In this document: positions 1-6,128 of the stretch, in pieces
Numbering within the stretch: the stretch's first letter is position 1
Layout: each line of letters begins with the position of its first letter
DNA from: Pseudomonadota bacterium
Lineage (GTDB): Bacteria; Pseudomonadota; Gammaproteobacteria; Burkholderiales; Burkholderiaceae_B
NCBI GenBank assembly: GCA_023432075.1
Contig: JAEYVD010000323.1
Span: forward strand, 1 to 12,707
Length of the DNA stretch: 12,707 nucleotides
Direction of reading: 5' to 3'
Position numbers and translations under genes: made by a program
Notes under the pieces: model-generated
Database searches by the model: none
Told to the model about the DNA's origin: nothing
The model's input: only the letters and a program-made list of their open reading frames with translations

Positions 1-147
1 GCCGGGGGCGCCGCCACGCGCCTGGGCAGCCGCATGTCCAGCGCGGGCGCGGCATGGCTGCGTTACGGCATCGAGGCGCTGGCGGCGATTGCCGTGCTGT
101 TGCTGGGGGTGATGCTGCTGGGCGGCATGGTCGCCGCGGGCGGCTAG
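1..147 (+). CDS. C-terminal end of a membrane protein, possibly a NicO/RcnA-type nickel/cobalt transporter (partial)
   Basis: The reading frame is open from the first base to a TAG stop at 145-147 and gives 48 residues; the start lies outside the window. The fragment has a short basic stretch containing RLGSRMSS, then one strongly hydrophobic segment of about 25 residues rich in Ala, Leu, Val and Gly, and a Gly-rich end. It is therefore very likely the last transmembrane helix of an inner-membrane protein. A final helix of this pattern after a basic loop resembles the end of nickel/cobalt efflux proteins of the NicO/RcnA family, but the fragment is too short for a firm assignment and many transporters end similarly. 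It converges on xerC, whose stop lies about 50 bp away. The last 11 bases, including the stop codon, are duplicated in tandem. Confidence 0.5.
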   Translation, partial: AGGAATRLGSRMSSAGAAWLRYGIEALAAIAVLLLGVMLLGGMVAAGG

Positions 148-158
148 CGGGCGGCTAG
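137..158. repeat. 11-bp tandem duplication spanning a stop codon
   Basis: The 11-mer CGGGCGGCTAG occurs twice head to tail at 137-147 and 148-158. The first copy contains the TAG stop of the upstream partial gene. The second copy lies just after it and, being 11 bp away, is in a different frame. It looks like a simple slippage duplication. Confidence 0.7.
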
Positions 159-177
159 CGGTCGATGACGGGCAGCT

Positions 178-193
178 CGCGGCGCGGGCCGCG
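178..193. terminator. possible weak hairpin between convergent genes
   Basis: CGCGGC at 178-183 and GCCGCG at 188-193 form a 6-bp GC-only stem with a 4-base loop, between the stop of the upstream plus-strand gene and the stop of xerC. There is no T tract on either strand, so it is not a standard intrinsic terminator. In DNA this GC-rich it may be chance. Confidence 0.2.
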
Positions 194-197
194 GGTG

Positions 198-1181
198 TCA
201 GGACTTGCGCCCGGCGCGTGGATGCGCCTGGTCGTAGGCCTTGGCCAGGTGCTGGAAATCGAGCCGCGTGTAGATTTGCGTGGTCGAGATGTTGGCGTGT
301 CCCAGCATCTCTTGCACGGCGCGCAGGTCCTGCGCGGACTGCAACACGTGGCTGGCAAAACTGTGGCGCAAGACGTGAGGATGCACATGCGTGGGCACCC
401 CGGCCGTCTGCGCGATGCGTGCGAGCTGCAACTGCACCACACGCGGCGAAATGCGGCGTCCGCGCGCGCCCAGAAACAGCGCGGCAGCGTCTTCGGGCAG
501 CGGCGAGGGCGGCGCGAGCTGCGGACGCACCTCGATCCACTTGCGCAGCGCGGCCATGGCCTGCTGGCCTACCGGCACCGAGCGGCGCTTGCCGCCCTTG
601 CCCAGCACCACGACCTCGGCCTCGTCCGGATTCAGCCAGCCGCGCGACTCGTAGTCGGCCGTGCGCGTGTAGCGCAGGTCCAATCCCACCAGCTCCGACA
701 GGCGCAATCCGCTGGAATACAGGAGTTCGAACATGGCCTGGTCGCGCAGGGCGGCCGGTTCGGTGGCGACCTGGGCCGGCGCGCTGTCCAGCAGGGCCTG
801 GGTCTGCTCGACCGACAGCGCCTTTGGCAGGCCGCGGGGCGCCTTGGGGGCGCGCACGCCCGCGACGGGATTGCCAGCCAGATCGGCGGCCGGCGCCCAC
901 CATTGGTAAAAGCCGCGCCAGGCCGCCAGCGTGCGCGCAAGACTGCGCGGGCCGCGGCCCTGCGCATGCAGGCGCGCCACGAATTGGCGGATGTGGCCGT
1001 TGCCGAGCTTGTCGAGCGGCAGGCCGGCTTTCTCGGCGAGTTCGCGCAAAAAGTGCAATTCGCGCCGGTAGCCATCCAAGGTATGGGGCGAGTACCGGCG
1101 GTTGGTCTCCAGATGGCGCAGCCAGGCGCTCATCGGATCGGGCAGGGCGGGCGGATTGGCGTTCGGCTCGGCGTCGTGCAT
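198..1181 (-). CDS. xerC: Tyrosine recombinase XerC
   Basis: XerC acts with XerD in the cytoplasm at dif sites to resolve chromosome dimers. The 327-residue protein has a SAM-like N-terminal DNA-binding domain (about 15-105) and a C-terminal catalytic domain (about 120-320). All expected catalytic residues are visible: Arg160 in SSGLRLSEL, Lys195 in GKGGK, His269 and Arg272 in HPHVLRH, His295 in LGHANIS, and nucleophile Tyr304 in TQIYTR. Between GLDL and the GKG hairpin there are about 11 more residues than in E. coli XerC. The ATG at 1181 is preceded by AAGGA at suitable spacing. It is the last gene of the lpxL-lpxL-dapF-DUF484-xerC cluster, 28 bp after the DUF484 stop. The dapF-yigA-xerC order is also known from E. 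coli. XerC is preferred over XerD from this neighbourhood. Confidence 0.95.
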   Translation of the reverse strand: MHDAEPNANPPALPDPMSAWLRHLETNRRYSPHTLDGYRRELHFLRELAEKAGLPLDKLGNGHIRQFVARLHAQGRGPRSLARTLAAWRGFYQWWAPAADLAGNPVAGVRAPKAPRGLPKALSVEQTQALLDSAPAQVATEPAALRDQAMFELLYSSGLRLSELVGLDLRYTRTADYESRGWLNPDEAEVVVLGKGGKRRSVPVGQQAMAALRKWIEVRPQLAPPSPLPEDAAALFLGARGRRISPRVVQLQLARIAQTAGVPTHVHPHVLRHSFASHVLQSAQDLRAVQEMLGHANISTTQIYTRLDFQHLAKAYDQAHPRAGRKS

Positions 1182-1209
1182 CGCGTTGTCCTTGTCCGCC
1201 CCGGCAGCC

Positions 1210-1887
1210 TTACGCCTTGGGCGAGGCCGGATTCAGCCGATGCAGCGCGGCCGATGCGAGCTGGGCGATCGACTCCAGGAACGTCGTGCCCATTTCGGGC
1301 GTGAAGCGTTCGGGGGCGTCGGAGCCCAGCACCAAGAGGCCCACGGCCGCGCCGTCGGCTTCCAGGCGCAGGGGCACCAGCGCCAGCGACTTGGGCTTGG
1401 CGTCCAGCCAGGTCACGGCTTCGAAGGCGGTGTCGGTGCCGACATACGGCGTCTTCAGGCTGTCGGTGAAGGTGCGCACGTCTTCGGAAACGGGCTCGCC
1501 GTAGCCTTGATTGGGCAATTCGGACAGGTTCCACAGGCGCAGCGCCACGTGGTTCAGTTCGAATTGCTCGGCCAGGCCCAGCGCGATTTCGCCCGGCACC
1601 AGCTGCGGATCGCATTCGGACAACAGGCGGCAGCACCACTTGGCCACGTGCGAACCGATGGTCTCGTTGGCGGAGGCGTTGCGCACCAGTTCATTCAGGC
1701 GCCATTCCAGTTCACGGGTGCGCTCGCGCAGCGTGAGGATCTGGCGTTCGCCCAGCGAGATGGCGCGCGAGCCGTGCGGGTGCGGCACCTGCAGGGTGGC
1801 GAAGACGTCGGCGTGTTCGTCGAAGAAACCGGGGTTTTCTTGCAGAAAGGCTGCGATGTCCTGGGCGGTGAAAGCGGTATCGGTCAT
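1210..1887 (-). CDS. DUF484 family protein (YigA-like), GAF-like fold
   Basis: This 225-residue protein matches the DUF484 pattern. The N-terminal part has FLQENPGFFDEH (about 14-25), then LGERQ (about 45-49), and then a predicted helical or coiled-coil stretch rich in Arg, Glu and Leu (about 50-72). The remaining 150 residues resemble a small GAF-like sensor domain, with alternating beta-like stretches such as LALVPLRLEADGAAVGLLVLGS. The biochemical role of the family is not established. It lies between dapF and xerC, as yigA does in E. coli, which is strong contextual support. Its start codon is only 5 bp after the dapF stop and no clear Shine-Dalgarno sequence precedes it, so translation is probably coupled to dapF. 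No signal peptide or membrane segment is seen. Confidence 0.88.
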   Translation of the reverse strand: MTDTAFTAQDIAAFLQENPGFFDEHADVFATLQVPHPHGSRAISLGERQILTLRERTRELEWRLNELVRNASANETIGSHVAKWCCRLLSECDPQLVPGEIALGLAEQFELNHVALRLWNLSELPNQGYGEPVSEDVRTFTDSLKTPYVGTDTAFEAVTWLDAKPKSLALVPLRLEADGAAVGLLVLGSDAPERFTPEMGTTFLESIAQLASAALHRLNPASPKA

Positions 1888-1892
1888 AGGGG

Positions 1893-2786
1893 TTATCGGT
1901 TCAGCGCCATGGAGAAAACGAGCTTGTCGATGTCGACCTGGCCCGTGAAGACGGATTCGGCCGGGCCGGTCATGCGCAGTTGTTCGCCATTCCAGGCGAC
2001 GGTCAGCACACCGCCGCGCGTTTGCACGCGCACGGGCGAATCGAGCAGGCCGCGGCGGATGCCGGCCGCGACCGCGGCGCAGGCGCCCGTGCCGCAGGCC
2101 AGCGTTTCGCCAGCGCCGCGTTCGAAGACGCGCAGGCGGATGTTGTGGCGGTCAACAACCTGCATGAAGCCGGCGTTGACGCGGCGGGCAAAGCGAGGAT
2201 GGGTTTCGATCAGCGGGCCCAGTACGGCGACGGGCGCGGTGTCGACGTTCTCGACGACCTGCACGGCGTGCGGATTGGAGATGGCGACCGCCGACACGGC
2301 GACCACGCGCGGCAGGCCGGCGGGCGCGTCCAGGTCCAGTTCCCAGACGGTGTCCTGGCCCTGCGTGGCCGAAGGCAGGCCGGCGGTGTCAAAGGGCAGC
2401 GCGGCCGGGTCGAAGCGGGTGCTGCCCATTTCCACGGTGACCTGCTCGTCGTCGCCTTCGTCCAGGACCAGGATGCCCGTGGCGATTTCCGCGCGCAGCG
2501 GGTTGCGGTCGGACAGGCCTTGCTCGTGCACGAAGCGCACGAAGCAGCGGGCGCCGTTGCCGCAGTGTTCGACCTCGCTGCCGTCGGAATTGAAAATGCG
2601 ATAGCGGAAGTCGGCGTCCGGCCGCGTGGCGCGTTCAACCAGCAGGATCTGGTCGGCGCCGATGCCGAAGTGGCGGTCGCCGAGGGCGCGCGCGCGCTCG
2701 GGCGTCATCTCGATGGTTTGGCGAACGCCATCGAGCACAACGAAATCGTTGCCCGCGCCGTGCATTTTGGTGAAGTTCCAGTTCAT
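1893..2786 (-). CDS. dapF: Diaminopimelate epimerase
   Basis: DapF interconverts LL- and meso-diaminopimelate in the cytoplasm, in the lysine and peptidoglycan precursor pathway. From the ATG at 2786 the protein has 297 residues and begins [15 protein letters not shown], the normal start of the family. Both catalytic cysteines are present: Cys75 in EHCGNGARC and Cys231 in ACGTGACAA. The family motifs FNSDGSE (about 65-71), ISNPHAV (about 169-175) and ERGAGET (about 222-228) are also visible. An in-frame ATG at 2804 would add six residues (MGDNPV) before the conserved start; 2786 is preferred because family members begin there, though neither start has a strong Shine-Dalgarno sequence. It is the third gene of the minus-strand cluster, 44 bp after the second acyltransferase and 5 bp before DUF484. 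Confidence 0.95.
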   Translation of the reverse strand: MNWNFTKMHGAGNDFVVLDGVRQTIEMTPERARALGDRHFGIGADQILLVERATRPDADFRYRIFNSDGSEVEHCGNGARCFVRFVHEQGLSDRNPLRAEIATGILVLDEGDDEQVTVEMGSTRFDPAALPFDTAGLPSATQGQDTVWELDLDAPAGLPRVVAVSAVAISNPHAVQVVENVDTAPVAVLGPLIETHPRFARRVNAGFMQVVDRHNIRLRVFERGAGETLACGTGACAAVAAGIRRGLLDSPVRVQTRGGVLTVAWNGEQLRMTGPAESVFTGQVDIDKLVFSMALNR

Positions 2787-2830
2787 CACCGGATTATCGC
2801 CCATTCTCGCGGTGCGGCGAGCGACGGCGG

Positions 2831-3721
2831 TCAGTACAGCTTGGGCTCGCCTTCGGGGCGCGTCTTGAAGCGGCGGTGGACCCAGTAATACTGGCTGGGG
2901 CAGCGGCGGACCCAGCTTTCGAGGTCGCGGTTCAGGCGCGCGGTGGCCGCTTCCAGGCTGTCGCTGCCCGGGAAGTCTTCAAGCGGCGGCAGCACGTCGA
3001 CGTGGTACTTGCCGGTGTCCGGATTCCAGAACCCCACGATCGGCAGGACCGCGGCGTTCCATTTTTGCGCAAGCTGGGCGGTGGCGAGCAGCGTGGCGGC
3101 CGGCACGCCGAAGAACGGCACGAACACCGAACCCTGGCGGCCGAAGTCCATGTCGGGCAGGTAGTAGACGGGACGGGGCGCGCGCAGGTGACGGATCAGG
3201 TCGCGTACGCCGTCCTTGCGGCTGACGAGGAACACTTCATTGAAGCGCGCCCGCCCGGCGGCCACGACGGCGTCGATATGCGGATCGCTCTGCGGCGTAT
3301 ACATGGTGGCCGCGCTGGGCACTTCCATGGTGAGGCGGGTGGCGGCCGCGTCCAGCGCAATGAAGTGCGGCGCAAGCAGGATGACGGCGCGGCCTTCGGC
3401 GGTCAGGGCGTTGATGCGGTCGGCGCCCGTTTGCGTGACCATGTCCTTGATGGCGTCGGGCGTGCCGTACCAGAGCACGCCGCGGTCGACGATGGACTGC
3501 GCCAGCGCGCGGAAGTGATCGGCCACCCATTGCTCGCGCACGGCTTCGGGCTGGTCGGGAAAACACAGTTCGAGGTTGCGGCGCACGATGCGCGCGCGCG
3601 ACTTGGCCAGCCGGGGCGCCAGCCAGCCCAGCACGGCGCCGATGCGCAGGCGCGTCGACGGCTTGATACGGCCGAACCATTTCAGCAGGGAAACCAGCGT
3701 GCGCGTTTTTTTATCGTTCAT
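2831..3721 (-). CDS. lpxL: LpxL/HtrB-type lipid A late acyltransferase (second of two)
   Basis: Enzymes of this family add a secondary acyl chain to lipid A at the inner face of the cytoplasmic membrane, using acyl-ACP. The 296-residue protein has a hydrophobic N-terminal region (about 24-38). It has the family catalytic HX4D/E motif as His119...Asp124 in APHFIALD, a YYLPDMDF...VPFFG motif (about 186-205), and the C-terminal motif [14 protein letters not shown] (about 273-286). The open frame extends upstream to 4075, but that part lies over the neighbouring acyltransferase in another frame, so the ATG at 3721 (MNDKKTR) is chosen, although its Shine-Dalgarno sequence is weak. It follows a paralogue by 41 bp. 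Bordetellae are known to carry two adjacent lpxL homologues with different acyl specificity; which one this corresponds to cannot be decided from sequence here. Confidence 0.9.
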   Translation of the reverse strand: MNDKKTRTLVSLLKWFGRIKPSTRLRIGAVLGWLAPRLAKSRARIVRRNLELCFPDQPEAVREQWVADHFRALAQSIVDRGVLWYGTPDAIKDMVTQTGADRINALTAEGRAVILLAPHFIALDAAATRLTMEVPSAATMYTPQSDPHIDAVVAAGRARFNEVFLVSRKDGVRDLIRHLRAPRPVYYLPDMDFGRQGSVFVPFFGVPAATLLATAQLAQKWNAAVLPIVGFWNPDTGKYHVDVLPPLEDFPGSDSLEAATARLNRDLESWVRRCPSQYYWVHRRFKTRPEGEPKLY

Positions 3722-3762
3722 GGGTGCGGAATGAGACCGGGCGGCGGGATCGGCGTATAGGC

Positions 3763-4629
3763 TCAGGCGGCCGGGGGCGGCGGTTCGGTGCCGGGCGCCG
3801 GGGTGGCGCCGCGCGGGGTCTTGTAGCGGTTGTAGCTCCAGAGGTACTGGTCTGGGCAGCGGCGGATCAGCGTTTCCATCGCGGCGTTGATGAGCGCGGC
3901 CTGGGCCTCGGGCTCGGCGGGCAGCGGTTCGGGCACCCGGACATAATGGATGCGCCAGCCGCGGCCCTTGGGCAGGCGTTCGCCGGCGGTGAGGATGATG
4001 GGGACGTTGGTCTGCGACGCAAGCTTGCCGGGCAGCGTCATTGTGTAGGCCAGGCGCCCGAAGAACGGCACCCACACGCCGTCGCCCACGCTGGGGGCCT
4101 GATCGGGCAGCATGCCGACGGATTCGCCACGGCGCAGCGCCCGCACGAATTCCCGCACGCCCTGCATGTTGGCGGGTACCGCATTGACGGCCGAGCTGTT
4201 GCGCGCCGTTTCCAGCAGCGGCGCCAGCGCTTCCTTGCGCGGGGGGCGGAACATCACCGTCATGGGCATCTGGCGGGCCAGGTAGCGGGCGGTGATCTCG
4301 AAGCAGCCCAGGTGCGGTGTCAGAAAGAGGATGCCGCGGTTTTCGGCGTGGGCGGCGGCGACGACGTCGTCATCGTCCGAGACCACCTGCGCCAGGCTTT
4401 CCTGGTTGCGGAACCAGACGCGGGGATTTTCCAGAATCATGGCGCCGGCTTCGGCCGCCGCACGCCGGGCGAACGCCGCGCCGGGGTAGCCGGCCTGCGC
4501 CGCATTGGCTTGCAGGCGCCGCCGGTACTTGCCCGGCAAGGCGTAGATGGCGCGTCCCGCGAACCGTCCGATCGCATGCGCGACGGGTAGCGGCAGGGCG
4601 GCAAAAAGTCGGAACAGAGGCAGCAACAT
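3763..4629 (-). CDS. lpxL: LpxL/HtrB-type lipid A late acyltransferase (first of two)
   Basis: This 288-residue protein belongs to the same family as its downstream neighbour but is clearly divergent from it. Visible motifs are the catalytic HX4E as His106...Glu111 in TPHLGCFE, FRPPRKEAL (about 127-135), LPDQAPS (about 174-180) followed by VWVPFFG, and RCPDQYLWSYNRYK (about 257-270). The N-terminus is hydrophobic (about 1-30), as expected for the membrane-associated family. The C-terminal 15 residues are a Pro/Ala-rich tail with no conserved motif. The ATG at 4629 has no good Shine-Dalgarno sequence; a small inverted repeat (TTCAA-AAGG-TTGAA) lies 3-16 bases upstream of it. It is the first gene of the five-gene minus-strand cluster and is divergent from metK. 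The exact acyl chain and position it adds are not predictable here. Confidence 0.9.
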   Translation of the reverse strand: MLLPLFRLFAALPLPVAHAIGRFAGRAIYALPGKYRRRLQANAAQAGYPGAAFARRAAAEAGAMILENPRVWFRNQESLAQVVSDDDDVVAAAHAENRGILFLTPHLGCFEITARYLARQMPMTVMFRPPRKEALAPLLETARNSSAVNAVPANMQGVREFVRALRRGESVGMLPDQAPSVGDGVWVPFFGRLAYTMTLPGKLASQTNVPIILTAGERLPKGRGWRIHYVRVPEPLPAEPEAQAALINAAMETLIRRCPDQYLWSYNRYKTPRGATPAPGTEPPPPAA

Positions 4630-4709
4630 GCTTCAAAAGGTTGAAATCGGGCAGGGTAATACCGCTGATCGAGGCATATGGATACACCCCGGCCGCAAGC
4701 ATAAGAACG

Positions 4710-4728
4710 GCATTTTCGCTTAAAATGC
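4710..4728 (+). promoter_or_regulatory. candidate metK -10 region inside a perfect inverted repeat
   Basis: GCATTTT at 4710-4716 and AAAATGC at 4722-4728 are perfect 7-bp inverted arms around a 5-base centre. The sequence TAAAAT at 4721-4726 matches five of six -10 consensus bases, and no convincing -35 was found at the usual distance. It is the most AT-rich patch of the lpxL-metK divergent region. A start near 4733 would give metK a leader of about 170 bases. The repeat could be an operator overlapping the promoter; the bound protein is unknown. Confidence 0.4.
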
Positions 4729-4794
4729 GCCCAGTCGCCGAGTTAACCGACAACTTGCGGGGCGACGGCAAGGGTAAAGCGCTTTGCGCGGCCC

Positions 4795-4831
4795 ATGCCA
4801 AATCCGCTAAAGCGTCGCGCCCAGTTGGCAT
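4795..4831 (+). promoter_or_regulatory. hairpin in the metK leader
   Basis: ATGCCAA at 4795-4801 and TTGGCAT at 4825-4831 are perfect 7-bp inverted arms with a 23-base loop. The loop contains a second small stem, CGC at 4805-4807 with GCG at 4812-4814. A perfect 10-bp palindrome AAAGCGCTTT lies just upstream at 4776-4785. Together they suggest a structured 5' leader. I could not match it to any SAM or SAH riboswitch consensus I remember. Confidence 0.3.
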
Positions 4832-4835
4832 TGCC

Positions 4836-4895
4836 ATGCAGACCGGGGTGCAACGCGCCTCGAGAACCTATGAGCCGGCAAGACCCGGACACTAA
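4836..4895 (+). other. possible 19-codon leader ORF upstream of metK
   Basis: An ATG at 4836 opens a 19-codon frame, different from the metK frame, ending with TAA at 4893-4895. This stop overlaps the metK Shine-Dalgarno sequence (AAGGA at 4894-4898). The encoded peptide contains several Arg and Pro and no Met after the first residue. It has no strong ribosome binding site of its own. The position would allow translational coupling, but a chance ORF cannot be excluded. Confidence 0.25.
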
Positions 4896-4898
4896 GGA
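4894..4898 (+). promoter_or_regulatory. metK Shine-Dalgarno sequence, deciding the GTG start
   Basis: AAGGA sits 7 bases before GTG at 4906-4908. Neither upstream in-frame ATG (4795, 4870) has a comparable site, so this favours the 387-residue product. The site overlaps the TAA stop of the small leader ORF. Confidence 0.75.
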
Positions 4899-4905
4899 CG
4901 CATCT

Positions 4906-6069
4906 GTGGCCAACAACGATTTTCTCTTCACTTCCGAATCCGTCTCTGAAGGGCACCCCGACAAGGTTGCCGATCAGATCTCCGATTCGATTCTCGACGC
5001 CATCTTCACGCAAGATCCGAACGCGCGCGTCGCAGCCGAAACGCTGTGCAACACCGGTCTGGTCGTGCTGGCTGGCGAAATCACCACCACCGCCAACGTC
5101 GACTACATCCAGGTCGCGCGCGACACGATCCGCCGCATCGGCTATGACAATACCGAGTACGGCATCGACTACAAGGGTTGCGCGGTGCTGGTGGCCTACG
5201 ACAAGCAGTCGCCCGACATCGCGCAGGGCGTGGACCGCAGCTCGGAAGACTACCTGAACCAGGGCGCGGGCGACCAAGGCCTGATGTTCGGCTACGCCTG
5301 CGACGAAACCCCCGACCTGATGCCTGCCCCGATCTGGTACGCGCACCGCCTGGTGCAGCGCCAGAGCGAACTGCGCAAGGACGGCCGCCTTGGCTGGCTG
5401 CGCCCGGACGCCAAGTCGCAGGTCACGTTCCGCTACGTCGACGGCCGTCCCGCCGAAGTCGACACCGTCGTGCTGTCGACCCAGCATGCGCCGGAAGTCT
5501 CGCAAGAGACCATCCGCGAAGCGGTCATCGAAGACATCATCAAGCCCAGCTTCCCCGAAGGCCTGATCACGCCCAAGACCAAGTTCCTGGTCAACCCGAC
5601 CGGCCGCTTCGTTATTGGCGGTCCGCAAGGCGATTGCGGCCTGACCGGCCGCAAGATCATCGTCGACACGTACGGCGGCGCTTGCCCGCACGGCGGCGGC
5701 GCGTTCTCGGGCAAGGATCCGTCCAAGGTCGACCGTTCGGCCGCCTACGCCGCCCGCTACGTGGCCAAGAACATCGTGGCCGCCGGTCTGGCGCGCCAGT
5801 GCCAGGTGCAGGTCAGCTACGCCATCGGCGTGGCCGAACCCATCAACATCACCGTCTACACGGAAGGCACGGGCGTCATCCCCGACGACCAGATCGCCAA
5901 GCTGGTGCGCGAGCACTTCGACCTGCGTCCGAAGGGCATCGTGAACATGCTGGACCTGCTGCGCCCGATCTATACCAAGACCGCCGCCTACGGCCACTTC
6001 GGCCGCGCCGAGCCCGAGTTCTCGTGGGAAGCCACGGACAAGGTCCAGGAACTGAAGAAGTCCGCCTGA
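4906..6069 (+). CDS. metK: S-adenosylmethionine synthase (methionine adenosyltransferase)
   Basis: MetK makes S-adenosylmethionine from methionine and ATP in the cytoplasm. From the GTG start at 4906 the protein has 387 residues, the usual family length, and begins M(V)[19 protein letters not shown]. Both family signatures are visible: [11 protein letters not shown] (120-130) and GGGAFSGKD (263-271). His17 and Asp19 in SEGHPDK and the [12 protein letters not shown] stretch (about 224-235) also fit active-site regions. The GTG is preferred because AAGGA lies at 4894-4898 with a 7-base spacer. In-frame ATGs at 4795 and 4870 would add non-conserved residues without a good Shine-Dalgarno sequence. 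It is divergent from the lpxL cluster and convergent with the amidase gene, with a shared terminator. The long leader suggests possible post-transcriptional control. Confidence 0.97.
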   Translation: MANNDFLFTSESVSEGHPDKVADQISDSILDAIFTQDPNARVAAETLCNTGLVVLAGEITTTANVDYIQVARDTIRRIGYDNTEYGIDYKGCAVLVAYDKQSPDIAQGVDRSSEDYLNQGAGDQGLMFGYACDETPDLMPAPIWYAHRLVQRQSELRKDGRLGWLRPDAKSQVTFRYVDGRPAEVDTVVLSTQHAPEVSQETIREAVIEDIIKPSFPEGLITPKTKFLVNPTGRFVIGGPQGDCGLTGRKIIVDTYGGACPHGGGAFSGKDPSKVDRSAAYAARYVAKNIVAAGLARQCQVQVSYAIGVAEPINITVYTEGTGVIPDDQIAKLVREHFDLRPKGIVNMLDLLRPIYTKTAAYGHFGRAEPEFSWEATDKVQELKKSA

Positions 6070-6093
6070 CGCGAACCGCTACCCCGGTTAAAG

Positions 6094-6128
6094 AAAGCGC
6101 CCGATCCGATCGGGCGCTTTTTCTTTTT
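6094..6128. terminator. bidirectional intrinsic terminator between metK and the amidase gene
   Basis: AAAGCGCCCGAT (6094-6105) and ATCGGGCGCTTT (6109-6120) form a perfect 12-bp stem with a 3-base loop. It is followed on the plus strand by a T tract interrupted by one C (to 6128). On the minus strand the stem ends in TTT followed by CTTT, so it can also serve the convergent amidase gene, whose stop codon lies at its edge (6128-6130). Confidence 0.92.

Noticed and set aside
3722..4075. N-terminal extension of the second lpxL up to 4075
   Set aside because: The extension is an out-of-frame reading of the first lpxL gene; the family-like protein begins at the ATG at 3721.
4795..4905. Longer MetK starting at ATG 4795 or 4870
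   Set aside because: The added residues are not family-like, and the GTG at 4906 has a well-placed AAGGA and yields the normal 387-residue length.
4733..4905. SAH or SAM riboswitch of a known class in the metK leader
   Set aside because: I compared it by eye with the SAH-type core I remember and found no match; only generic hairpins can be supported.
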